Source: Paramecium sonneborni (Eukaryota; Ciliophora; Oligohymenophorea; Peniculida; Parameciidae). From it: DNA of 27,107 bases. The DNA lies in the NCBI GenBank assembly GCA_905182985.1, contig CAJJDN010000285.1, forward strand, positions 5,049-32,155, written 5' to 3'. The first letter of the stretch is position 1, and every line of letters begins with the position of its first letter. A model generated the notes under the pieces. It ran no database searches, was not told the DNA's origin, and saw only the letters and a program-made list of their open reading frames with translations. Shown one piece after another: positions 1 to 10,200 of this stretch. The position numbers and the translations under genes were made by a program.

Positions 1-2
1 TG

Positions 3-395
3 AATAATCCTGTTTTAAATTTATTAGGGACATTTGGTTTTATAACATATAAAAAAAAATATAACATAATCGATGGTTTCAGCTCGAAAGAATTACAAAC
101 CTTTTTAAAAATAAAAACTGATAATTATTAAATTAGAAGATTTATCATATATCAAAAAGTTATTTTTGAATTGATTATATGTGATATCAATTAATTTCAT
201 ACAATATTTAAAATAAAAAATGCACAAAAATTTTCATATATATATTATAAAATCTGGAGCTTTATTTTGAGATTTTAAATTTATTCTTATAAATATATAC
301 CTAACAAATTAATGTTGTTAGTTGAAGTTAATCTAATCTCTCAGAATAATTTAAAATTTATTGTCCTTTAAAGAATGAAAATTATAACCTTCTGA
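3..395 (+). other. Possible 3' end of an upstream gene, weak
   Basis: One frame stays free of TGA from the window edge to a TGA at 393-395. Its first 40 or so codons look protein-like, with a run reading LLGTFGFITYKKKYNIIDGF. The later part is dominated by I, K, Y and F, as any frame is at this base composition. I recognise no family and see no start because the window begins inside it. A neighbouring frame closes earlier, at 116-118, so the true end is uncertain. Frames of this length are expected by chance with a single stop codon. Confidence 0.2.
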
Positions 396-899
396 TTTTC
401 TCTCAAACAGAATACTCCAAATAAAAAGAAAATTATCATTGTAAATTATATTTAAATTATGATATTCTTATGCATTTTAATTGCTAATATTTTTTACTAA
501 AATTTTTGAAAAAAAAATATTGAAGTATTGATTCGAGATAATTTAGAGAATTAATAATAATTACTAGTTAAAAAATTTTTGAAACAAAGAAAGATATTTA
601 TGTATTAAAATAGTTCAAAACCACTATAATATCAACAAAATAAATTATAAATTGTCTATTTAATAATCTGTAAATTAAATTTTAAAACATTTCTATGCAA
701 ATTGCTTTAATAATAGTTGGAGTTATATTGTATATTTGTATATTATAATTTTCATTAATTAAAGAAGAATATTAGAAAATCATAATGATTAAATTTGATA
801 TTTGTTATTCTTTAAGTAAATAAATATCTTGTATTTATAGAAATTTTAAAATGTGGTCTTGGTTATAAAATGTAGAATTAAATTTATGATTCTATTTAT
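396..899. other. AT-rich spacer upstream of the PARP-like gene
   Basis: I see no supported gene here. It is mostly A and T runs with scattered TGA in the forward frames and no recognisable motif, RNA gene or repeat. It presumably holds the promoter and 5' leader of the gene starting at 900, but no promoter element can be named from sequence alone. Confidence 0.5.
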
Positions 900-3800
900 A
901 TGGAATATTTAAAATTTAATGAGATAATTAATAAATTAGAAATATTTATGAGAAGTCCTTTCCTCGATTAAAAAAAAATAGATCAAAAATGGAAATAATA
1001 TAAAGGAATTAATTCTCATAATTGTGTGATAAAGCTTGATATTCCTGAATTAACATTTAATAAAGATGAATTAACAAAAAATTATGTTTAAAATCTATTA
1101 GATTACTATGAAAAAGGTACTAATCAAATTAAAACTAGAATTTTAACTAAACTAAAGCTCTAAAAAATAGATTGAAGCTGAAAAAATATTTAAGTAATTA
1201 AATTAGTACGGTTTGGATGTAATGGAAAAGTTTGAATGTTATGAATAATGTGAATAAATTTTCAGTTGGATTATTAATCATAAATCATACTTGTAAATCC
1301 CCACTCAAATGTATATATTTTGACCTATGCTTAAAAATAGTTATTTAGCTCACCGTAATATAAGTAATTTATATATGAAAAAAGGGAATCCATAATAAGC
1401 AATAAATGCTCTAGAGAAGGCTTTAAATTTAACTTCAGATTGTGGTATAAAAAATTTAAGAGCAAAAACATTGATGAGAATTGCAAGTATTTATAATAAG
1501 ATGTATATGTAAAGATAATTTATTATTTAATTAAGGTATTAAAAAGTTTTTTAAGCTTTAAATGAAGCTTTAGAATTAAGTAGTCGGGATTTTGATCCTG
1601 ATAAATAAGAAACTGGAATATAATTAATCGAAGCTTATTTTAAATGTGCATCTTAATTGGAATAATTAAATCAAATGAGAGAAGCTATGAAACAATATTA
1701 AAAAGGATTAGAAATTAAGAATAAATATATTGATGATAGTAATCTTTAAGATAAAGATTTCTAAAATAAATGTTAAAGGGCATAATAAAGTTTAAATGCA
1801 TTATAATATGGAGCAACAATTTTATAAAAAGAAGAAAATAATGATGAGATTAACTAATTAAATAAAGACAAAGAATTTTAATATTAAAATTCAAATAAAA
1901 TAAAAAAAAATATTCATAATCTTGCTCCAAAAAATAATAAATAATAAAGGTTTCTAAAATGTATTAAAGAATTTTTAGATTGTGCAGAATATATTGAAGT
2001 TGAAGTAATTAACAAACTATCTGATTAAGTTGATACTCTATTAGAATAACATTAAGGTTTACCAATTAAGATTAAATTAAAAGGTTACCATATTATTAAA
2101 GGAAAAAATTAAGTAAAACAAAATTCCAATATTTATCAATTAATAGGGCAAGAAGAAAATAATATTTCTTAATAAGAATAAATGATTTATCTTTAAAGTA
2201 TTATCATTAAAAAGTTTCTAAAAGAAGCTGTTTAAAATAATATAAAATTAAATATTAATTAGGAATTATTTTAATATTTAATCAATCCATTGAAAACATA
2301 AGAAAAATAAGAATAAAAAAAAGCTGATGAATTTTTTTTGAAATTTAAAATCAAATTAGATCGTTTTATAATATTAACTGTTAATTTTGATTCAGATGAT
2401 GAAATTACAAAAATTTACAGATTATTATGTTAAGACGAAATTTAAAAAAAACTAATTTAATAACTTAAAATAAAAAAATTGGATTTATTACTGCCTTCTA
2501 ATATTTCTTTAGAGGATTTTAATAATTTATATGTATTAGAAAATTAGGCTTTAGAATTAAAATATACCTCAAATTAAATTATTTTAATATGTTAATAAAA
2601 AGAAAAGTTGAACATTAAATTATTATAAGAGTAACTAAATGATTTTGTGTAGAAATATAATAAATTTGAATTAATTAAAGAGTAATTTGAAATTGATTTG
2701 GCCTCTCTTCCAGATAATAATTACATAGAAAAATAAGTAAAATAACTTTAAGATTAAGAAGAATGGTTAGAAATTATTATATCACATCCATCACTTTTAA
2801 TAGGAAATAAAAAAATGTTTTTTGTAGGAGTCACTATTTAAATATGGATATAAGAAGAGAAAATGAAAAATGAGGAGGATATTGTAGAAAAAATTTCAAG
2901 GTTAAAAAATGATATAATGTTAATATTTTTTCCTATTAAGTAGATTGTTGTAACTGATAAATTCAAAATTATGCTATGGGAATAATTTTTGAATTAATTT
3001 TATATGAATAATCTTTTGGGATGTTGGACCATTCATAAAAATCCATCTTTGATGATAATTGAACTTTAAGGAGAAATTGTTATGATAAATGATAAATATA
3101 GGTAGATTTTATCAGATTTAAATGAGTTTTCATGTGAAAAATTTAGCTTTAATTGTTAAGAATAAATTATTAAGATCCTTAATAAGAAATAAAAATTTGA
3201 CAATTTATATAAATCAATTTTGGCAAATATTGCTAATTAATTTGGAAAATGTTTAATAAAGATTTCTGGTGTTAATCTAATGGAATCAACCATTTTAGTC
3301 TCTATATTTTATCATGAATAGACAGATTTATAATTAATAAAATAACAATTATATGAATAATTTTTTGAATAATTGAACTTCCATAGTTAAAAAAATTTTG
3401 AAATTGAAGATTTATGGCAATTTTTAGGAATGGAAAAATAAATTTTTCTTGATTAACATAAAATAATTGTATCTAAAATGAACAAAGAATACTATTTTAT
3501 TGGATTGAACATGAATTTAATGGAAATTAAAAAACTATTAATAGAAATAGAAAAATAAAATTCAGAAAATTAAATAATTAATATAATTGATTGCCCAAAA
3601 ATTCTTATTTTTAATCGACTGAAATAATAGTTTTTAGAAACAGAATTATTATAAAATGAATATGTTTCGAATGTTTATGTGAATTATTCATAAGAATTCA
3701 AAATTATATTACGTGCAAAGGATTAACTTGAATTAGATGAAAAATAAAATAAAATTTGTGAAAGAATTAAATAACTTGAAAACTAAACAGTTATTAAAAT

Positions 3801-5394
3801 TTGCAGATTATAAGCAAAGCAAATTAAATATTTCGAAAAACATTTAAGATCATTTTATAAAGAATTAGAAAAGTAAAATGATGTCATATTTGAATTTTAT
3901 AAGAAATTTAGTTACTAGATTTTATCGTAACTAGAATGTGATAATAAAAAAATTTAAGTTGTTTCAACAGATATCACTTTAATTGAATGTGATGCTATTG
4001 TAAATTTTAGTCATTATATTGTTGGATAAACTTAAAAATTGAATTAATAAATTTTGGATTTTGGTGGTTAAGCCTATCAAAGATATATTGAAAATATTAT
4101 GAATGATAATCAATAATCAAATTAAATTGAAGTTACTGTTTTTTAACTGAGTCAATTTAGGCATATAAGATATATAATAAATGCGTTTATTACTTCAGAC
4201 ATTAATAAAAATTAAGCATAGTATGAATAAAAATTAAAAAAAAACATAGAAGCTATATTTGATAAGATTGAGAATAATAATTATCATATTTAAACCTTAG
4301 TTATACCTATATTAAATATGGAAGATAAGGAATCATAAATTAATGATTATGTGACAAATATATTTCTGAACTGCATCATTAATAGATTTTTTTAATGTAA
4401 TAATTTAATTAAAACAATTATTATAAACCAACCAAATTATTTAAGTATTGATTAATTAAATCTAAATTTTTAGAGAACATTATCAGGTCAATAATAGAAT
4501 GCTAAATTTTAATGGCAATGGAAAAGTGAAACAAATTTTGAAAATTATCCTTTGGATATTAATTTGTAAATAGATAAGGGATATTCAAAATTTTTAGAAT
4601 CAAATTAAGAAATTGCTGTGGCATTAAATTATAAAATTACCTCTTTACCAGGTACTCATTTTGTAGATTTATAGAATTTTACAATATAAGAGTTATCATC
4701 TGGTTAATAAAGTAAGTTAACATTTAAGAATATTAATAATAATAAAAAATACTTTATAAATTACGAATAAGTTAAAAATTCTTTAAACGATTATTTTTTA
4801 AGTTAAGAGCAAAATCAAAATTATTAATTTTAAATTTTTTGGAAGAAATTAGCTGTTTTTTTTACAACCGAAGGAGTTTACTAAATTAATAGAAAAACAA
4901 ATTATAAAAGAGAAATATAAAAATACCCGTTTATTTATGAAGATAATATTTTAGTTAATTAAAATTATATTTTCAAAACTAAAATTAATTAAAAAATTGA
5001 AAATACTAATTCATTCTTAATCTAATCATTTGATCGAAAAGTAAATGAAAAAGTTTTGAAAGAAATTAAAACTGAATTATAAAAACACTTAATTAATTAC
5101 AATTTATAAATTCCTCACATAGGAGATTAAGATTTTGAGAAATTCTAAAAATTTTTAGATTCAGTTACATAAAGATATCATGGTAATATTAATAAAGGAT
5201 AATCAATCTAAATTGAAATATTTAAAAATAAGGAACAAAAAGTTTAAGCTTAAATAGAATCAATTAAGAGTTATGTAAAGTAATATCCAAAGAAATGGAT
5301 AAAATAAAGTGAAAATTTTATTAAAGTTCCACTTCAATAAAATTCTAAGGAATTTACTAAAATCTAAAAGAATTTTTAGAAAACTGATGATTGA
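900..5394 (+). CDS. PARP14-like protein: TPR, macro-like, WWE and start of PARP catalytic domain
   Basis: Read with TAA/TAG as Gln, exons 900-1116, 1139-1310 and 1341-5394 form one frame of about 1,480 codons ending in TGA at 5392-5394. Residues about 90-260 carry TPR-like helices (for example NPQQAINALEKALNL). A long middle part of low similarity follows, where PARP14 relatives carry KH/RRM-like repeats. A macro-like domain lies near residues 1000-1140 (ECDAIVNFSHYIVG), WWE near 1185-1265 (WQWKSE then a YKITSLPGTHFVDL core), and the PARP catalytic entry near 1444 (YPKKW, VPLQ). Known relatives bind or transfer ADP-ribose on proteins. Here the frame stops just before the universal RIQN motif, and the rest of the catalytic domain lies broken downstream. 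The product may therefore be a truncated ADP-ribose-binding protein, or the gene may be damaged or mis-assembled. The zero TGA count over 1,350 codons makes the open part certain; the start and first intron are less so. Confidence 0.85.
1117..1138 (+). other. 22-base intron (PARP-like gene, intron 1)
   Basis: It begins GTAC and ends CTAG. Removing it joins the first frame (ending LLDYYEK) to the second (EFQLNQSSKKQIEAEKIF), and avoids a TGA at 1173-1175 in the unspliced frame. The length and GTA...TAG ends match the other introns in this window. Confidence 0.7.
1311..1340 (+). other. 30-base intron (PARP-like gene, intron 2)
   Basis: It begins GTATAT and ends AATAG. Its length is a multiple of three, but it contains an in-frame TGA that would stop translation if retained. 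Splicing joins QIPTQI to YLAHRNISNLYMKKG, giving a continuous TPR helix pair. Confidence 0.8.
1503..1535 (+). other. Possible 33-base intron in a TPR repeat
   Basis: It begins GTATATG and ends TTAAG, not the usual TAG. Both the spliced and unspliced forms stay open. Splicing turns the local protein into a canonically spaced TPR (ASIYNKMYQKVFQALNEALE), while retention inserts 11 residues between its two helices. This is an inference from TPR spacing only. Confidence 0.45.
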
Positions 5395-5793
5395 ACAATA
5401 ATAGCTATATATAGAATTTAAATTAATCTTTATGGGAGAATTATATATCAGAAAGAAATAAATTATTTGGAATTCATAAAAATTATAAAAATACATTAAA
5501 TAAAATAGAATAAAAAAAATATCTATGGCATGGAGTCAGTTCTTAACATCCTTCTGTGATTTATAAAAGTTAAAAAGAAGCATTTGATGTCACATTTAGT
5601 TAAGTAATTATATTTTAATTGTAAATCGGTTTATGGGGATGGTATTTATTTTGCTGAAAATGCAGCTTATTCAAGAAACTATTCTTATTAAATAACTTAA
5701 TAAGATGATCCAAATCATGTAAGAATGAAAGTAATGTTATGTTGTTTGATACAACTGGTAGAGTAGAACAGAAAGAATAAAATATTAATATAA
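4961..5793 (+). repeat. First copy of an 833-base direct duplication
   Basis: This segment recurs at 6238-7070 with a constant offset of 1,277 bases. I find only two differing bases (4962 against 6239, and 4984 against 6261). It covers the end of the open PARP-like frame and the start of the broken catalytic domain. Confidence 0.9.
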
Positions 5794-5875
5794 GAAGGCC
5801 AAGTTAAGGATATGATTCTGTTATAAGATAGATGTTAGGAGAGTTTATCCTGTTTATGAAGTGATTTATTAATGA
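5395..5875 (+). pseudogene. Broken PARP catalytic domain following the TGA at 5392
   Basis: The catalytic core is recognisable piece by piece in changing frames: TIIAIYRIQ, then SLWENY, then KYLWHGVSS (the triad His, codon 5529), then YGDGIYFAENAAYS (the triad Tyr), then VEQKEQNINIRRPSQGYDSV, then YKIDVRRVYPVYEVIY and TGA at 5873. Lesions against the intact relative at 7072-7278 and the family pattern are: the TGA at 5392, a one-base loss around 5419-5427, about 16 extra bases at 5588-5603, a one-base loss near 5750, and a loss of about 37 bases near 5821. No GT...AG intron of normal size repairs the first, second or fourth lesion. The 4 kb upstream is free of such breaks. Either the domain is decaying or this contig is poor here. 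Confidence 0.75.
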
Positions 5876-6236
5876 ATTTACAACAAAAATACAGCAAGAT
5901 ATTAAACAACTATATATAATTGAATATTAATTAAATTAAAAAAATTTAAATATATTTAAATTCAATTTCTAGGAATCTATTATGACAATTGGCATTGATA
6001 CTTTTAAGTTAAATTTCAAGTAAAGCCAAATTCAATGATCTATAATATATGATAAACTATTATTAGGTTTATAACCAAATTCTAAGATTGGTTGAGAATC
6101 TTTGTTAAAATAAAAAAAAATATAAAGGAATTCTACTTTTTAAATTCTTCATAATCATACATATATACAAAAGATTCTCCTAAACTTTTTGCTCATATAA
6201 GTTATTTTATTATTTTTATAATATTGTTTTTTTTTT
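5876..6236. other. 3' flank of the broken PARP copy, running to a contig end
   Basis: AT-rich with no gene seen, and it ends in a T run directly before the single N at 6237. The first 21 bases after the PARP stop match those after the stop at 7278. A further stretch around 6000-6050 resembles 7410-7455, so the two PARP 3' flanks are diverged relatives. Confidence 0.5.
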
Positions 6237-6237
6237 N
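6237..6237. other. Single-N join
   Basis: An N separates a T run from a segment that repeats 4961 onward. It most likely marks a join of two contigs and not one unknown base. Confidence 0.8.
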
Positions 6238-7070
6238 AGAATTATATTTTCAAAACTAAATTTAATTAAAAAATTGAAAATACTAATTCATTCTTAATCT
6301 AATCATTTGATCGAAAAGTAAATGAAAAAGTTTTGAAAGAAATTAAAACTGAATTATAAAAACACTTAATTAATTACAATTTATAAATTCCTCACATAGG
6401 AGATTAAGATTTTGAGAAATTCTAAAAATTTTTAGATTCAGTTACATAAAGATATCATGGTAATATTAATAAAGGATAATCAATCTAAATTGAAATATTT
6501 AAAAATAAGGAACAAAAAGTTTAAGCTTAAATAGAATCAATTAAGAGTTATGTAAAGTAATATCCAAAGAAATGGATAAAATAAAGTGAAAATTTTATTA
6601 AAGTTCCACTTCAATAAAATTCTAAGGAATTTACTAAAATCTAAAAGAATTTTTAGAAAACTGATGATTGAACAATAATAGCTATATATAGAATTTAAAT
6701 TAATCTTTATGGGAGAATTATATATCAGAAAGAAATAAATTATTTGGAATTCATAAAAATTATAAAAATACATTAAATAAAATAGAATAAAAAAAATATC
6801 TATGGCATGGAGTCAGTTCTTAACATCCTTCTGTGATTTATAAAAGTTAAAAAGAAGCATTTGATGTCACATTTAGTTAAGTAATTATATTTTAATTGTA
6901 AATCGGTTTATGGGGATGGTATTTATTTTGCTGAAAATGCAGCTTATTCAAGAAACTATTCTTATTAAATAACTTAATAAGATGATCCAAATCATGTAAG
7001 AATGAAAGTAATGTTATGTTGTTTGATACAACTGGTAGAGTAGAACAGAAAGAATAAAATATTAATATAA
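6238..7070 (+). repeat. Second copy of the PARP-like segment, bounded by N on both sides
   Basis: It repeats 4961-5793, including the same TGA, frameshifts and insertion in the catalytic region, and starts and stops exactly at the two N bases. A piece limited by gaps on both sides and nearly identical to its neighbour is best read as a small redundant contig placed in the scaffold, or as a second haplotype. It should not be counted as a second gene. Confidence 0.85.
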
Positions 7071-7071
7071 N
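7071..7071. other. Single-N join
   Basis: An N separates the duplicated PARP-like segment from a diverged PARP C-terminus. The frame and identity both change here, as at a contig join. Confidence 0.8.
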
Positions 7072-7278
7072 GATCCAGATTATGAAGGAATGTAAGTAAT
7101 GTTATATTGTTTGGTTACAACTGGTAGAGTAGAAAAAACAGAAGAAAATAGAAATATACGAAGGCCAAATTAAGGATATGATTCTGTAACAGGCTTTACA
7201 AATGAAAGCAATATATATGTTTTATATAAAATGGATGTTAGGAGAGCTTATCCAGCTTACGAAGTAATTTATAAATGA
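7072..7278 (+). CDS. C-terminal fragment of a second, intact PARP relative
   Basis: Sixty-eight codons and a TGA at 7276-7278 are open from the N onward. The protein holds the end of a PARP catalytic domain: MQVMLYCLVTTGRVE, RRPNQGYDSV, then a strand ending YVLYKMDVRRAYPAYEVIY. It is clearly related to 5704-5875 but differs at many bases, is in one frame, and keeps 36 bases (12 residues) that the other copy lacks. It supplies the local reference for what the broken copy should look like. In the closing motif the place of the usual catalytic Glu (as in YPEY of tankyrases) reads Ala here and Val in the other copy, which points to mono-ADP-ribosyl transfer or no activity. The N-terminal part of this gene is missing from the scaffold. 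Confidence 0.75.
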
Positions 7279-8813
7279 ATTTACAACAAAAATACATTAT
7301 ATTAAAAATTATGTATTAACCGCGTATCTATTAAAATATAACAACTTTAATGTATTTAAAACTGAAATTTATGAGTTACATATTCTTTTATTAAAATAGT
7401 AAATGAATTTTTAAAGTTAAATTTCCAGCCAAATTTTATAATAGCTAAGCTAAAAGTATTATCTCAAATATAAAATAAATACTTTTTTAAATTCTCAGAG
7501 AATAATTTGTTATAAAATAAGTAACCTTTAATAATATTTTTTTTAATCTATTTATAAGAATAGTTACTTTTATTGTCAATTCATTCTAAAGCATAAAGGA
7601 AATATAAAAAACTAATACAGAATATTAAATAGATTCAATATGATTGCACACATATATTTCAAAAAAACAATTTTGATATTTTCAAGTTTAAATTTATATC
7701 TGTAGCATTTACATTTCTTCTCAGAAATATTATTATTACATGATTCATATTTTGATAACAAATTTCTGACATATCAATTACCCCATACAACCTATTTTGC
7801 TAATTAAATATTTCTAAAAGAAATTATTGCTTGCATAAGAATTATAGATGATAGGGAGAAATTAATTTAATCAAAATTTTAAAATACGTTATCCTAATTT
7901 GATTTAAATATTAAATTTATTCAAACTTAGTTAAATCTTATAATTATAAATGTTAGTTATTAGATTTTTTATTATAGCTATTGCTTTAGATAAGGCTGTT
8001 CAAACACGTTTTTTTTGCATATTTTATTAAAGGTTGATTCTTATTTGTAGTTTTAGGGAAATCATTTAAAAAAGTGCATATCATTACAAAGTATATATTT
8101 TAATCGAATAAATTTTAAAATCTTCTTACCTATATTGATAATGCTAAGAAAATCAAACCTGTGAACATGATTACTTATGTTATATTATTTGATATTTTTT
8201 TATGATATTTCTTTAAACAGAATTAAATAAAAATTAATTTAGATAAACTCTATCAATTTGATGATGAAATTACGTGTTTTAATTAAGCTATTAAATTCAT
8301 TCTTATACTGAAATTAAAATCTTAAATTGAAATTAACAATTCTAAGATGTGAATTTAAAATTTACATTCCTAATCTAATTAAATATAAATTCTTTATATA
8401 TTTATATTTGAAGCTTGTCAAAGTTTTAATGATATTATTAGACCCTAACCATATATTTTTTTCTTATCAATTAAAAATTGAAATTTTAGAGATGTATGAA
8501 GAATAATTTGTTTGGTATTGAAATCAATTTATAAATTTAAAATAATATCATTTTTAATTAAATATATATAATACAAAGATAAGTAGAATCAATTATATAT
8601 TTTAAATTTATTTCACTTTAATACAAAAATTATCGTCATCAAAATCAATCGATTCTTAAGAAACTTCTTTGATATTAAACTAAAATAATAACTGAATCAA
8701 AAATTCAATTTATTTTTAATTAGAGTATATTTTTAATTTTTTCATGTAGATTATGAATAATTAAATAATAAATTTGCAAATAAATGTAATATATATTTTT
8801 AAATTATTTCAAT

Positions 8814-9192
8814 TAGATCTATATAAATATTTTACTCTTATTTCAAATAAATACTTACTTATTTCTTTGGAGTATTTATATTTTTTTTAAATAAATTAAT
8901 TCACAAGATGCTTAATCGTTCTAGCAATTTAATTCTTCTCTAAACTAAATAATTTGATGGAGTCTTTTATTTTCTCTTCTAAAATAAAGTTTCCTTTTAC
9001 CTTAGCATAGCATAATAAATCAATATAATTAATATTACCTTATTTTTCTTATTCAAGAAGTAAGAATTTCCAGTAGTTCAATTCTTGACTTGAATCATCT
9101 TACTAATATTTCATATGTTACAAAACATCATTATTTGTATAAATTTAAAAATAATGTGGTTTATTAATGTCATTTGATGAAATAATAATTCA
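8814..9192 (-). other. Coding-like minus-strand tract, unknown, probably part of a decayed or multi-exon gene
   Basis: On the minus strand a frame is open between TGA codons near 9193 and 8812. It includes charged, varied protein such as LNYWKFLLLEQEKQGNINYI and ARTIKHLVNQFI. G is clearly commoner at the first codon position than the second (about 20 against 9 by my count), which coding sequence in this window also shows, and the minus strand is purine-rich here. The same frame continues in a plausible way beyond both TGAs, and other pieces between about 8490 and 9660 look alike in shifting frames. I do not recognise the family. It could be an intron-bearing gene that I cannot splice, or a pseudogene. 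Confidence 0.35.
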
Positions 9193-9407
9193 TTTCTATT
9201 TGAAGCAAGGTTTTATGTTTAACGAAGGTAATTATTTTACTTTTTCATTAATCTTCTTAGAAAAATGACAAATAATGATATTTCCCATTTAATTTAATGT
9301 TTTGATGATTATAAATATGTTAATGGATTCCAAAAATGAATTAACATTATAATATTTTATTTATAGTTTTATACTAAGCTTTACAAATTAATGATCTTTT
9401 ATCACCT

Positions 9408-10178
9408 TCAATAGTATTCTTTAGACATTTTTATTAAATTTTATTGAAAAAAATATTATTTATATTTTATTTATTAGAATTTATAAGTAAATTTTTATTC
9501 TACTTAAAGTTATTTTATTTAATTCAGTAATCTTTAAAAATATTCATATTTAAAATTTATTAGTTTAATTTTTTATAAATCTTAAAAGCTCAAAAGCTCT
9601 TTTTATAAGATTGCTTAAACAAATTTATGTAAAAATAACTTAATCAGACTTTCTTCAATCATATTTTATATATTTATAATGACAATCAAGGAATATAATA
9701 TTTTTCCATTTATGATGACATCAAAATTTTATCTAATTCTTAAATACTTATTCTGATGAAATTTCAGAATAGTCATAATTATTATACCAAAAGCAACAAC
9801 TATATATTACTCAAGAATGAGAAATTAAGGTTGATATTAATCGAATCTTATAAAAAAATTGGAATAACATTTCTTTTTTTTTAAGATAATTTTTAATAAA
9901 AATTCATTTATATAAATTGTTATAAAAAGAAAAGGTTCTTGTATATTTTATTAATAATAATTAAGTTGAATATTTAGAGAGTGCAAAATAAATATTGATG
10001 ATTTATAAACGTTTATATTGTTCCAGAAATGCTGAATTACTAGTATGACTATTTTTAATTTATTAAACTTTATAATAATAGTCTTTATTTGGATGTAATA
10101 ATAAACTTTTAATTATACTTTATTTATTTTTTTAGGTATTTTTTATGTTTAATACTCTTTTTTTAAAATTATTAGCAT
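9408..10178 (-). other. 256-codon minus-strand open frame, doubtful
   Basis: An ATG at 10178 (minus) opens a frame that runs to a TGA at 9408. Its second half, including FVQAILQKELLSFQDLQK, looks coding-like. The first half is rich in I, K, Y and F with few acidic or small residues, as in random AT-rich DNA. With only TGA as stop at this composition, frames of this length are expected several times by chance in a window this size. If real, it is divergent from the SPPL-like gene with about 22 bases between the two ATGs, too little for normal separate leaders. Confidence 0.2.
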
Positions 10179-10200
10179 TTCTTAATTTTTAATTTATATA

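Larger units (their letters stand above)
7279..10200. other. 2.9 kb AT-rich region without a clear gene
   Basis: No forward frame gives a recognised protein. A short forward tract near 8221-8350 (DKLYQFDDEITCFNQAIK) is faintly TPR-like before a TGA. The minus strand has more coding-like signal and is listed separately. No tRNA, rRNA, telomere repeat, tandem repeat array or inverted repeat was seen. The last 60 bases before 10201 should hold the promoter of the SPPL-like gene. Confidence 0.4.

Noticed and set aside
5392..5394. TGA read as an amino acid (for example Trp)
   Set aside because: TGA is absent from more than 4,000 codons of the firm reading frames, where Trp is coded by TGG, so TGA acts as stop here.
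5260..5496. Minus-strand 78-codon frame, repeated at 6537-6773
   Set aside because: It is the antisense shadow of the PARP-like gene and appears twice only because that segment is duplicated in the scaffold.
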